From positions 1-50,698 of the forward strand of contig NZ_BCQW01000021.1 of NCBI RefSeq assembly GCF_001552275.1: a stretch of 50,698 nucleotides of DNA, read 5' to 3'. Below the pieces are notes generated by a model. It was not told the origin of the DNA. It searched no databases and saw only the letters and a list, made by a program, of their open reading frames with translations. Within the stretch, counting starts at the first letter, position 1; every line of letters begins with the position of its first letter. Origin of the DNA: Amphibacillus sediminis NBRC 103570 (lineage in GTDB: Bacteria; Bacillota; Bacilli; Bacillales; Amphibacillaceae). Of the stretch, positions 27,414 to 36,505 are shown piece after piece. The translations under genes and the position numbers were made by a program.

Positions 27414-27596
27414 GATGTCTTTGAAGGGGCTTGTCTCGATTAAACCTAGTGGACTGGAAAAAATAGAGCTGAAGCATGATGCCCTTTCTAGCATCGGATA
27501 ATATAAGACTGATTTTCTATTTAAGAAGCAATCAGTCACAGATAGAATGATAGATCATATAATAAAGCGTAGGTGCTACCTTTTGCAAAAAAATGA

Positions 27597-27625
27597 TTGC
27601 TCGAAATGTCATTTTCGGTTAAAAT
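27597..27625 (+). promoter_or_regulatory. glmS promoter
   Basis: TTGCTC (27597-27602), a 17-bp spacer and TAAAAT (27620-27625), placed about 70 bp before the ribozyme cleavage site. The stretch between the dehydratase terminator and this promoter (27414-27596) shows nothing I can name. Confidence 0.6.
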
Positions 27626-27698
27626 GGTAGCAGTCCATATGATGAGATATGGAATGATTTTGAAATGGAAAGGTGGATAGTGAATTTTAGCAATTAAA

Positions 27699-27870
27699 GC
27701 GCCTGAACTATTGTCTGAGCGAAATGACAATAGTTGACGAGGAGGAGGAGTATCGAAGTGTTCGGCGGATACCTCCCGGTTGTTTAACCTCCAGCCGTTA
27801 TATTTTATTCGAAAACGAAGAGGCGACTCTTTGCACAAGAATGAATATAAGAGGTCACAACATTAAAAAA
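27699..27870 (+). ncRNA. glmS ribozyme (glucosamine-6-phosphate-activated)
   Basis: Self-cleaving RNA in the glmS leader. The cleavage site A|GCGCC falls between 27698 and 27699. Conserved blocks follow: GCGCCTGAACT, a P2-type stem (ACTATTGTC/GACAATAGT), GACGAGGAGGAGG, TCGAAGTGTTCGGCGGATACC and CCTCCCGG, then the P3/P4 region ending near 27870. GlcN6P-driven cleavage exposes the mRNA to decay and lowers GlmS. A GC-rich hairpin (GAAAGGGGGC / GCCCCTCTCTTTC, 27873-27904) lies between it and the gene. The 3' boundary is approximate. Confidence 0.92.
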
Positions 27871-28007
27871 GCGAGAAAGGGGGCAAACGGACGCCCCTCT
27901 CTTTCCACTTGGGCAAAAATGGAGCATTTTAGTCAAATGGAAAGAAATTTAACAGACTAGGCTCGTTTTGTTTGCCTCCGCTCTCAGATTCAGGAGGAAA
28001 CAAGATT

Positions 28008-29810
28008 ATGTGTGGAATTGTTGGTTATATCGGACAAAATGATACAAAGGAAATCCTATTAAATGGTTTAGAAAAGCTCGAATATCGTGGCTATGACTCA
28101 GCTGGGATTGCGACTTTAAATGCAGAGGGCTTACATCTTTTTAAAGTAAAAGGGCGTATTGCGGCTTTGCGTGATAAAGTTGATCAATCAGTTCATGCAA
28201 ATATGGGAATTGGCCATACCCGTTGGGCAACACATGGTGAGCCAAGTGAAGATAATGCGCACCCTCATCAAAGTGCATCAGGGCGGTTTACTCTTGTGCA
28301 TAACGGGGTGATTGAGAATTACTATGAGCTGCGTGATGCCTATTTAGCGGATGTGAAATTGACGAGTGAAACGGATACAGAAATTGTTGTGCAATTAATT
28401 GAGGTGCTTTATCAAGATACAGATGATGTATTAGCGGCCTTTAGTAAAGCTATTAGTCTATTAAAGGGTTCATATGCGATTGCCTTAATTGATGCACAGG
28501 ATACGGATGTTATTTATGTTGCCAAAAATAAAAGTCCATTATTAGTTGGCTTAGGTGATGGCTTTAATCTTGTTGCCAGTGACGCAATGGCGACATTAAA
28601 GGAAACCGACACTTATCTTGAAATTGAAGATAAAGAAATTGTTGTCGTGAAGCGTGACCATGTGCATATTCAAAAGCTTGATGGAACTGTTGTCACCCGA
28701 CAACCCTATGTTGCTGAAATTGATGCAGCTGATACGGAAAAAGGCACCTATGACTACTTTATGTTAAAGGAAATTGATGAACAACCATTTGTCATGCGCA
28801 AAATCATCCAAGAATATCAGGATGAACATGGTCAAATTAAAGTGGATGCAGATATTCGTCATGCGATGCTTGCAGCTGATCGTATTTATATTATTGCTGC
28901 AGGTACTAGCTATAATGCTGGACTTGTTGGTAAGCAAATTATTGAAGAGCTTGTCCAGACACCAGTAGAAGTGCATATTGCTAGTGAGTTTTCATATAAT
29001 ATGCCACTTTTATCTGAAAAGCCGTTGTTTATTTTTATTTCACAAAGTGGTGAAACAGCAGATAGTCGAGCTGTGTTAGTTCAAACCAAATTAAAGGATT
29101 ATCCATCGATTACTATTACCAATGTTCCAGGCTCTACCCTTTCGCGTGAAGCAGATTATACCTTGCACTTACATGCCGGCCCTGAAATTGCCGTTGCATC
29201 AACTAAAGCCTATACGGCTCAAATTGCTGTCCTAACAATTTTGGCTGTTGATACAGCAAGAGCCAAAGGTCTTGAGCTTGATTTTGACCCATTGCAGGAG
29301 CTCGCCATTGTTGCAAGTGTAATGGAATCGTTAACTGATCAAAAAGAATACTATGCTCAGCTTGCTAAAGAATACTTTACCGATACACGCAATGCCTTCT
29401 TTATTGGCCGTAGTGTCGACTATTATGTCGTTCAAGAGGCTTCGCTTAAATTAAAGGAGATCTCTTATATTCAAGCAGAGGGCTTTGCCGGCGGCGAATT
29501 AAAGCATGGTACGATTGCGTTAATTGAAGAAGGTACACCAGTGATTGCAATTTCAACTCAAGAAAACGTGAACTACTCGATTCGTGGTAACGTACAAGAG
29601 GTAGCGGCTCGTGGTGCCAAAACATGTATCGTTAGTCTTCAAGGTCTTGAGCAAGATAGTGACACAGTTGTGTTACCGCACGTTCATCCATTGTTGACGC
29701 CGTTAGTGAGTGTTGTGCCAATGCAGCTCCTTGCTTACTATGCCGCGCTTCACCGTGGTTGTGACGTTGATAAGCCACGTAACTTGGCGAAAAGTGTTAC
29801 AGTGGAGTAA
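28008..29810 (+). CDS. glmS: Glutamine-fructose-6-phosphate aminotransferase GlmS
   Basis: A 600-aa enzyme making glucosamine-6-phosphate. N-terminal glutaminase domain with catalytic Cys2 (MCGIVGYIG), two SIS isomerase domains ([26 protein letters not shown]) and C-terminus [22 protein letters not shown] before ATG 28008; an upstream in-frame start lacks an RBS. The conserved C-terminal codons are the known TnsD/TniQ recognition site of attTn7, and a Tn7-type element is inserted 24 bp after the stop. Confidence 0.98.
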   Translation: MCGIVGYIGQNDTKEILLNGLEKLEYRGYDSAGIATLNAEGLHLFKVKGRIAALRDKVDQSVHANMGIGHTRWATHGEPSEDNAHPHQSASGRFTLVHNGVIENYYELRDAYLADVKLTSETDTEIVVQLIEVLYQDTDDVLAAFSKAISLLKGSYAIALIDAQDTDVIYVAKNKSPLLVGLGDGFNLVASDAMATLKETDTYLEIEDKEIVVVKRDHVHIQKLDGTVVTRQPYVAEIDAADTEKGTYDYFMLKEIDEQPFVMRKIIQEYQDEHGQIKVDADIRHAMLAADRIYIIAAGTSYNAGLVGKQIIEELVQTPVEVHIASEFSYNMPLLSEKPLFIFISQSGETADSRAVLVQTKLKDYPSITITNVPGSTLSREADYTLHLHAGPEIAVASTKAYTAQIAVLTILAVDTARAKGLELDFDPLQELAIVASVMESLTDQKEYYAQLAKEYFTDTRNAFFIGRSVDYYVVQEASLKLKEISYIQAEGFAGGELKHGTIALIEEGTPVIAISTQENVNYSIRGNVQEVAARGAKTCIVSLQGLEQDSDTVVLPHVHPLLTPLVSVVPMQLLAYYAALHRGCDVDKPRNLAKSVTVE

Positions 29811-29829
29811 GAATTGTAGATTTTAAAAG

Positions 29830-29834
29830 TTGAG
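29830..29834. repeat. Target-site duplication TTGAG (glmS side)
   Basis: TTGAG directly precedes the transposon terminus TGTAAG. The same five bases follow the other terminus at 43193-43197. A 5-bp duplication is the Tn7 hallmark. It lies 20-24 bp after the glmS stop. Confidence 0.92.
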
Positions 29835-29923
29835 TGTAAGTTTAAAATAAAGTCGCGACGTTTGCAAAAAAGATGCGATGTTTAAAACAAAGTCACGATG
29901 TTTATAAAAAAGTTGCGAAGTTT
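29835..29923 (+). repeat. tns-proximal (R-type) transposon end with four TnsB-type sites
   Basis: Four 15-bp repeats start at 29849, 29869, 29889 and 29909, an exact 20-bp period: AAAGTCGCGACGTTT, AAAGATGCGATGTTT, AAAGTCACGATGTTT, AAAGTTGCGAAGTTT. The first starts 14 bp from the terminal TGT. Tn7R likewise has four closely packed TnsB sites. They overlap the presumed tnsA promoter, so TnsB probably autoregulates. Confidence 0.88.
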
Positions 29924-29924
29924 C

Positions 29925-29954
29925 ACCCCTTTGGATATGATTGTCTAAAGGGGT
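29925..29954 (+). promoter_or_regulatory. Hairpin hiding the tnsA Shine-Dalgarno sequence
   Basis: Arms ACCCCTTTGGATA (29925-29937) and TGTCTAAAGGGGT (29942-29954) pair over 13 positions with two G-U wobbles and a TGAT loop. AAAGGGGTG is the only Shine-Dalgarno candidate for the GTG start at 29961 and lies in the 3' arm. T's follow, so the structure may also weakly terminate. The same hairpin occurs at the other three ends. Confidence 0.8.
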
Positions 29955-29960
29955 GTTTTT

Positions 29961-30800
29961 GTGGCGAAACGAAAAAGAACATCTAAAGTCGATAAGTGGA
30001 TTAAAGAAGGTAGAGGAACTGGCAGTGGGGCAGATTATCAGCCTTGGCTAAAAGTTCAAGATGTTTCCTCATTAGGTCGGTCAACGAGATTAAAAGGTAC
30101 AAAAGCCGGTAGACAACATGAGTTTTTATCGGATTTGGAACGAAATTACTTTTATTTGACTGAATTTTCCGATGTTGTCTTAGATATTCGTGAACAATTT
30201 CCTTTATTACCACAAGAAGAGACGATTGTCATTGCGGAAGCGCTTGGAATAAAACACCCAGCTGATCCAAAAACAGGCGATCCAATTGTTATGACAACGG
30301 ACTTTTTATTAACAGTTGATAAGGGAGAAGGTGTATTTGAAGTCGCTCATACTATCAAAATGAAAGACAAGCTATTAGAAGAACGTGTGTTAGAGAAATT
30401 CGAAATTGAACGTGAATACTGGGAGCGTAAAGGCATTAGTTGGGGTATTGTAACAGAGGAAGAAATTGATAAGATCGTGGCTAGAAATATTAGTTATATC
30501 CATGATTATTTTGATATTCGGGGCTATGATGTATATCGAGAAATGGCTAACCAACATATAGAGGATTTATCAATGTCTCTTATGAATCGTTTGTTGAATA
30601 GTTCACGAAGTATCCGAGAAATCACTAGTGAGTTTGATGCAGATACACACTTGCCTTTTGGAAGTGGTGTCACGTTGTTTTATCATTTGCTTGCTAAAAA
30701 AATAATGGTTACAGATATGTACAAGGCAATTGATTTAGAGCAATCAATTGATATTAAGTATATTGATGAAAGTAAATTGGAGAAGGTGAAATACGGATGA
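29961..30800 (+). CDS. tnsA: Tn7-type transposase subunit TnsA
   Basis: A 279-aa restriction-endonuclease-like subunit that cuts the 5' ends of the transposon; with TnsB it gives cut-and-paste transposition. The catalytic triad is visible as E60 (SDLERNYF), D114 (TTDFLL) and K133 (HTIKMKD), near identical in spacing to E. coli TnsA E63/D114/K132. The basic N-terminus MAKRKRTSKVDKWIKEGRG is repeated in three remnants downstream. The start is GTG, with its RBS inside a hairpin. It overlaps tnsB by ATGA. Confidence 0.95.
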   Translation: MAKRKRTSKVDKWIKEGRGTGSGADYQPWLKVQDVSSLGRSTRLKGTKAGRQHEFLSDLERNYFYLTEFSDVVLDIREQFPLLPQEETIVIAEALGIKHPADPKTGDPIVMTTDFLLTVDKGEGVFEVAHTIKMKDKLLEERVLEKFEIEREYWERKGISWGIVTEEEIDKIVARNISYIHDYFDIRGYDVYREMANQHIEDLSMSLMNRLLNSSRSIREITSEFDADTHLPFGSGVTLFYHLLAKKIMVTDMYKAIDLEQSIDIKYIDESKLEKVKYG

Positions 30801-32953
30801 TTTATATTAATCAGGTATTTCAATATGTAACAGATTCAAAAAGAATTCGGGTAATAGATATGGAAGAACCGCATGTCTATATAGTAAATATTGACACGAG
30901 CAGTGCTATGCCACGTAAAGAGCTATACTCTAGTCTAACCACAGATATCAAGCAAGGTGAACTGTTAGCGATTAGTGATCCTTATGCAAAAGTGATTTCC
31001 GAAGCTGATTTAACAGAAGTGCAGATTCGTAAGCGCGAAGAAGATTGGGGAAATATACAAAAATACTGTGTCCCCAATATGCCAGATTTGCTCCAAAAAC
31101 AAGGAAGAGAAAGCAAGATTCGTGAAATCGTTCAAGAGAGCAACTTGGGCAAGACAAAAGTTAAAAAGCTACTAACTCGCTATTGGCAGCGTGGCATGAC
31201 CAAAAACGCCATGTTACCTGACTACTCTAGTTCAGGTGGTAAAGGGAGAGCAAAAGCTCTAACAAATGCAAAGGTTGGTCGTCCTAGAAGAATAAATATA
31301 AATAATGAATATCAAACCGGTATTAACATTACAGAAGAAGTAAAGGTTCAAATTGAACACGTTATCAATAAGTACTACAGGAAAAAGAATAACTACTCTT
31401 TAAAAGATGTTTATAATTTTATGCTACGTGACTTCTATTCTGATCGCTATAAGGAAAGCGGTGAGCTGAAATGCCGTCTTTGGGATGCTACCCGAACTCC
31501 CTCATATCATCAGTTTTACTATTGGTTTAAAAAGCTTGAAGACCCAAAAAAAGATATTCAGTTTCGTAAAAGTACGAAAGAGTATGAATTGAAGCATCGT
31601 CCGATTTTAAGTAATTCTAAATCAGAGACAAACGGTCCTGGAACTAGATTCCAGATTGACGCAACCATTGCAGACATTTATTTAGTTAGCTCGCTTGATG
31701 TAAATAAAGTAATTGGGCGACCGGTTATTTATGCAGTATTAGATGTGTATTCACGTATAATCACAGGTCTCTACGTTGGACTAGAAGGTCCATCATGGAT
31801 TGGTGCAATGATGGCATTAGATAATATGGTTGCAGACAAAGTAGAATTTTGTAAGCAATATGGAATTGATATCACCCCTGAACAATGGCCAACACATCAT
31901 TTGCCTGAAATTATTATTGCTGACCGAGGTGAGTTTGAAGGTTATTCGGTAGACAACTTAATTAACAATCTTAATATTAAAATTGAGAATACTACGGCTT
32001 ACCGTGGAGATTTGAAAGGGATTGTTGAAAGGAAATTCCGTACGTTTAACGGGAAGATAAAGCAAAAAGCACCTGGAGCGATTCAAAAGGAATATCGGGA
32101 GCGTGGGGATCGAGATTATCGGCTGGATGCTACGTTGAATTTAAAGGAATTTACGGCTCTTATTATTACAATGGCGCTGCATCACAACCAAAAAGTCATT
32201 GAAAAATACCCAGTTGAAAAAGAAATGGTTGCAGAAGGATTAGTTCCAACGCCAATTAATTTATGGAATTGGGGGATTCAAAATCGCTCAGGGAGGCTAA
32301 GAACAATTGATAAAAATATTCTTCGTCTGAATGTGCTACCACGTGGTAAGGGAACAATTTCAAGAGCTGGCATCAAGTTTAAAAATCTCTTATATGGATC
32401 TCAAAGAGCGATGGAAGAAAATTGGTATTTGAAGTTGAAAAATAGAAGTGTAGAAGTTGTTTATGATCCACGAAACGTTGAAAAAATCTATATTCCCCAC
32501 GATGACGGAATGGGCTTTGAAACGTGTATTTTGTTAGAACCAAGTCAGCAACATAAAGGAGATTTCTTGGAGGAAATTGTCTTTCAACAACAACTTCGGA
32601 ATGAACTAGAAGAAATAGAAAGTACAAATCAAATTCAACTTACGGTAAATACAGATGCGGCAATGGAAGAGATTATTAAGAAAGCTGTAAAAAACAAAAA
32701 ACAATCTTCCAATCAACCAACGAGTAAGAAAGCCAAAATAGCTTCTATTCGTGACAACAAGGATGTTGAAAAACTATTAAACCGTGAATCTGAAAAATTT
32801 GATTTATTACCTGATAAGGTTAGTGAATCAACTGAAGTAATTGATTTCGCTACAAAAGAGAAGATCGATGATAGCCCACCTAAGAAATCACCCTCACGCC
32901 TAATGCAAAAATTAAAGAAGAAGCGAGATGAGGAACTTGGGAAAAATAAATGA
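30797..32953 (+). CDS. tnsB: Tn7-type DDE transposase TnsB
   Basis: A 718-aa integrase/transposase that binds the 15-bp end repeats and does 3' strand cleavage and joining. The DDE triad D288 (RFQIDAT), D376 (IIADRGE) and E411 (GIVERKF) has the same 88- and 35-residue spacing as E. coli TnsB (273/361/396). N-terminal HTH modules lie about 105-170; the C-terminal 100 residues are Lys/Glu-rich and probably contact TnsC. Starts within the tnsA stop (ATGA). Confidence 0.95.
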   Translation: MIYINQVFQYVTDSKRIRVIDMEEPHVYIVNIDTSSAMPRKELYSSLTTDIKQGELLAISDPYAKVISEADLTEVQIRKREEDWGNIQKYCVPNMPDLLQKQGRESKIREIVQESNLGKTKVKKLLTRYWQRGMTKNAMLPDYSSSGGKGRAKALTNAKVGRPRRININNEYQTGINITEEVKVQIEHVINKYYRKKNNYSLKDVYNFMLRDFYSDRYKESGELKCRLWDATRTPSYHQFYYWFKKLEDPKKDIQFRKSTKEYELKHRPILSNSKSETNGPGTRFQIDATIADIYLVSSLDVNKVIGRPVIYAVLDVYSRIITGLYVGLEGPSWIGAMMALDNMVADKVEFCKQYGIDITPEQWPTHHLPEIIIADRGEFEGYSVDNLINNLNIKIENTTAYRGDLKGIVERKFRTFNGKIKQKAPGAIQKEYRERGDRDYRLDATLNLKEFTALIITMALHHNQKVIEKYPVEKEMVAEGLVPTPINLWNWGIQNRSGRLRTIDKNILRLNVLPRGKGTISRAGIKFKNLLYGSQRAMEENWYLKLKNRSVEVVYDPRNVEKIYIPHDDGMGFETCILLEPSQQHKGDFLEEIVFQQQLRNELEEIESTNQIQLTVNTDAAMEEIIKKAVKNKKQSSNQPTSKKAKIASIRDNKDVEKLLNRESEKFDLLPDKVSESTEVIDFATKEKIDDSPPKKSPSRLMQKLKKKRDEELGKNK

Positions 32954-34622
32954 CATGCTTGTCTTAAAGGGAGAATTTGAGAAAGGTGTCTATAAGGAAC
33001 AGCTTTTAAGTGAATACACCAATAATCCTTTCATCGAAGCCCTTCCATCGATTTTCAGTGAGGATGAAGTGTTAGAGCGATTTATGGTGACCCCACGAAT
33101 TAGTGAGCAAGATAAATTAAGTGAATCCAATATTCGTTATCACGTATTAAAACGTGTCAGGAACTTTATCCAGCCATTGCCGATTCATTTTGAGGTGGAA
33201 CGTCGGTTGTCCACTTTGATTCGACGAGGTTATTTAGCACGAAATCCATTAGACACAACATTTCTAGAGCGTGTTCGAGTGTTACATGAGTTACGTGAAG
33301 AAGATGATCTTGCACATAAACATATCAAGGAGCGTTTAAATTATATTCGCTCTACAGCTGACAGCCTTTCAATTATAGGTATCTCTGGGATTGGTAAAAC
33401 AACTGCAATTGAACGTTTACTGCTCATGTATCCACAAGTGATTAAACATGAAACTTATGAGGGACAACCTTTTAATCGAACACAAATTGTTTGGCTTAAA
33501 ATCGATTGTCCATACGATGGAAGTTTATCGACGCTTTGTAAAAGCTTCTTTAAGGCGATTGATGATTTACTAGGTACGAGATATTTAGAAAAATACGGTT
33601 ATTTGAATCGAGTCACATCGACAATGTTGTTGCACATGACATCACTGGCGAGTATGTATGGCATTGGTGTTTTAGTCATTGATGAAATCCAACACTTACT
33701 GCATTCAAAAAATGATCAGGAAGAAATGCTGAATTTTTTTGTAACACTGTCTAATACAGTGGGCATTCCCACGGTCTTAATTGGCACTTCTAAGGCACAA
33801 AAACTATTTAAGGGGAACTTCAGGCAGGCTAGACGGGCTGCAAGTGATGGAGCTATTATTTGGGATCGTATGGCGGGGGATAGTGAAGAATGGGAGTTCT
33901 TCCTTGAAACGCTTTGGGAATTACAGTGCTTAAAGTCCTATTCCGAGCTTACAGAGAATACGAAAAAGACATTTTACTATGAGTGCCAAGGAATTACTGC
34001 TGTCGCTGTCAATTTGTTTATTCTAGCGCAAGAACGAGCGTTATTTGATGAGAATAATCCGGATGAAATCATCACACCACAAGTATTAAAAAAGACTGCC
34101 CAAGAAGATATGCAAACTATTCAACCAATGATGAACGCTATTCGAACGAACAATTTGGCAGACATGATGAAATATGAAGATATCATGATCAATCTGGATG
34201 AAGTCATGCTGAATCATAAGCGAAACACGGAAATAGCAGGACGTATTCAGGAGGCGTTTAAAGAGCGCCAAAATACAATTGAGTATAAACGACAAGACAC
34301 GATTGAAAACTTAAGTGTCGAAGTAGCAGCCCTAGGTATTTTTGATCGTTTGAAAGACAACGACATTAAAAAACTCGTACAAAAAATTATGGAGGAACAT
34401 CCACTTGATACTGATTTTCACCAGCTTAAATCAGATGTGATTGAGCAGGCGATTGCATTAAATCAACAGAAGAAAGATCAAAAGGAAAAGGCAAATGTGA
34501 AAAAGGCAGAGGTTCTACCATTACTGAAGCTAAGAAAGCAAGCATTGGACAAAAAGCAACATCCTTATGAACTATTGAAGGTTAATGGATACATTAAAAA
34601 TCCATTGGAGGAATTCTACTAG
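32928..34622 (+). CDS. tnsC: Tn7-type AAA+ regulator TnsC
   Basis: A 564-aa ATPase that links the target selectors (TniQ/TnsD, TnsE) to TnsAB. Walker A GISGIGKTT (151-159), Walker B VLVIDE (248-253), and a sensor-like LIGTSKA. The N-terminal ~130 residues and the C-terminal ~180 residues flank the AAA+ core, as in TnsC of Tn7. ATG 32928 overlaps tnsB by 26 bp with a weak RBS; an in-frame ATG at 32955 just after the tnsB stop is the alternative. Confidence 0.93.
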   Translation: MRNLGKINDMLVLKGEFEKGVYKEQLLSEYTNNPFIEALPSIFSEDEVLERFMVTPRISEQDKLSESNIRYHVLKRVRNFIQPLPIHFEVERRLSTLIRRGYLARNPLDTTFLERVRVLHELREEDDLAHKHIKERLNYIRSTADSLSIIGISGIGKTTAIERLLLMYPQVIKHETYEGQPFNRTQIVWLKIDCPYDGSLSTLCKSFFKAIDDLLGTRYLEKYGYLNRVTSTMLLHMTSLASMYGIGVLVIDEIQHLLHSKNDQEEMLNFFVTLSNTVGIPTVLIGTSKAQKLFKGNFRQARRAASDGAIIWDRMAGDSEEWEFFLETLWELQCLKSYSELTENTKKTFYYECQGITAVAVNLFILAQERALFDENNPDEIITPQVLKKTAQEDMQTIQPMMNAIRTNNLADMMKYEDIMINLDEVMLNHKRNTEIAGRIQEAFKERQNTIEYKRQDTIENLSVEVAALGIFDRLKDNDIKKLVQKIMEEHPLDTDFHQLKSDVIEQAIALNQQKKDQKEKANVKKAEVLPLLKLRKQALDKKQHPYELLKVNGYIKNPLEEFY

Positions 34623-34633
34623 GAGGGAATCAA

Positions 34634-36505
34634 GTGCTGCCATTCTTTACTGATCCTTATCCAGATGAGTTGATTTATTCATCAATAGCACGTTATCACT
34701 TTTACAGTGGAAATATTGATTACAAAGATACGTTGGAAGAAGTATTTCAAAGTCGTTCTGTGATACCGAGTGTAGAGATTGGTAGTCATTTTCATTCCTT
34801 GGCTGGACAGATGGGAAATCATTTTTCAGTAGAGAATTTACTAGCGAAACATACCATTTACCCGTTTTATGCCCCGTTCCTTTCCAAGCATCGACAGCAA
34901 GATATTATGCATGATGTCCAAGGTGATGGAAAGGGTCTGTATACACGGCTGGGCATGGTTGCCGGAGGTATTTGCAAGAGAGACGGTTTATACTATTGTT
35001 CACGATGTGCTCAATCTGATATTGATACATACGGTGAACCATACATACATAGGGAACACCAACTACAAGGTATAGACATATGTGCGCATCATTATTTACA
35101 ACTAAGAAAATATCCAGAGGATTTTAACGAGCAAAGTCGAATCAAATTTATTCGGCTTGAGGCAAAAAGAATGGATTTATCTACTTTACAGGAAGTGAAA
35201 TCTTCTGATCATTTTGATATTCAAGTTAAGCTGGCACAAATGGCATATCAATTATTGAATGTTGATATTAAAGCGTTCTCACGTGAGAAGGTCTTTAATA
35301 GGTATCGATTACTCCTCAGAGAAAAGAATTTGCTTACTCCTTCAAATCGAATAAGGCAAAATGAGTTATTTGAAGCCTTCCAAGCAAAGTTCCCAAAAGA
35401 GTTTCTAGAAAAGCACGATTCGGGGCTAAATGAGGAAAATGAATACAATTGGTTAAAGGTATTAACCCGCAATGAAAAGCGCCATGTGCACCCTTTGCGC
35501 CATCTATTTTTTCTGTATTTTTTAGACAAAGATGTAGAGGAGTTTTTGCATGTTGAACAAGATGAAGGTCCTTTTGGGAACGGTCCATGGCCATGTTTAA
35601 ATAAAGCTGCTGATCATTATAAGCAGCTCGTTATCCATCATGTAGAGATTACAAGGGATTTTAAATCAATTGCCCCCATTGGTACGTTTCAGTGTTCCTG
35701 TGGCTTCATTTATGCTAGAAAGGGTCTTGATAAATCGAACGAAGATAAATGCCGTATTGGACGTGTAAAAGCGTTTGGAGATGTCTGGATGGACAAATTA
35801 CAAGTCCTAGCAAAAAACGGGGATCTTAGCATAAGAGCAATAGCTGAAATGCTTGGAGTTGATTCCAAGACTGTGAAGAAGTATTTATTATCCATGGATA
35901 GGCAAAAAAAAGAGGTTGAAAGCATAGTAATTCCTCCAATGTTACAGCAGTACCGACAAAAATTACTTGAAGGGATACAAATATATCCTTATGATTCAAG
36001 AACACAAATTAGAGAGCATTTTCAAAAGGAGTATGCCTATTTGTATCGCCACGATAAGGAATGGTTATTTAAACAGTTGCCCAACATTCGCACAAGGGAA
36101 AAACCAAAAGCAACTGTGGATTGGGAAGTTCGTGATCGTGAATACAGTTTCAAAGTCAAAAAGTTTTACAATGAACTCATCATGCTAGATAAGCCCGTTC
36201 GAATCACTATTTCGATTGTTGGAAAACGTCTTGGAATCTTATCGAACTTAGAGAAACATCTCGATAAACTGCCACAAACGAAAAAATTTCTAAATGAGGT
36301 TACAGAAACGATACAGCAGTTCCAAATTAGACGATGTTCTAAAATTATAGACCAAATGTTGCAGGAACAAGAATCTGTTAAGTTATGGAAAGTGCAACGC
36401 ATTGGTGCGGTGAAATCCCATCATTTTCATGAAATCAAACCACATTTGGAAACATATTTGCAAGGAAAACAGGAAGTGGATAATGATGAGCACACGACAG
36501 GTTAA
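34634..36505 (+). CDS. tnsD: TniQ-family target selector (TnsD-like)
   Basis: A 623-aa TniQ protein. N-terminal MLPFFTDPYPDELIYSSIARYH is the TniQ signature. The zinc-finger ligands are C122-x2-C125 and C150-x2-H153. A second Cys pair (CSCGFIYARKG) and an HTH-like LSIRAIAEMLGVDSKTVKKYL (about 394-414) lie in the long C-terminal half. That length (E. coli TnsD is 508 aa) fits a sequence-specific attTn7 reader rather than a short CRISPR-coupled TniQ. The element's position after glmS agrees. Start GTG 34634 after AGGAGGG. Confidence 0.92.
   Translation: MLPFFTDPYPDELIYSSIARYHFYSGNIDYKDTLEEVFQSRSVIPSVEIGSHFHSLAGQMGNHFSVENLLAKHTIYPFYAPFLSKHRQQDIMHDVQGDGKGLYTRLGMVAGGICKRDGLYYCSRCAQSDIDTYGEPYIHREHQLQGIDICAHHYLQLRKYPEDFNEQSRIKFIRLEAKRMDLSTLQEVKSSDHFDIQVKLAQMAYQLLNVDIKAFSREKVFNRYRLLLREKNLLTPSNRIRQNELFEAFQAKFPKEFLEKHDSGLNEENEYNWLKVLTRNEKRHVHPLRHLFFLYFLDKDVEEFLHVEQDEGPFGNGPWPCLNKAADHYKQLVIHHVEITRDFKSIAPIGTFQCSCGFIYARKGLDKSNEDKCRIGRVKAFGDVWMDKLQVLAKNGDLSIRAIAEMLGVDSKTVKKYLLSMDRQKKEVESIVIPPMLQQYRQKLLEGIQIYPYDSRTQIREHFQKEYAYLYRHDKEWLFKQLPNIRTREKPKATVDWEVRDREYSFKVKKFYNELIMLDKPVRITISIVGKRLGILSNLEKHLDKLPQTKKFLNEVTETIQQFQIRRCSKIIDQMLQEQESVKLWKVQRIGAVKSHHFHEIKPHLETYLQGKQEVDNDEHTTG

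Noticed and set aside
27536-27960. Open frames on both strands over the glmS leader
   Set aside because: They cover the glmS promoter and ribozyme, whose conserved blocks explain the sequence.
29849-29923. CRISPR array or iteron origin from the 20-bp periodic repeats
   Set aside because: The repeats are contiguous with the transposon terminus, lack unique spacers and recur at each R end, so they are TnsB-type binding sites.
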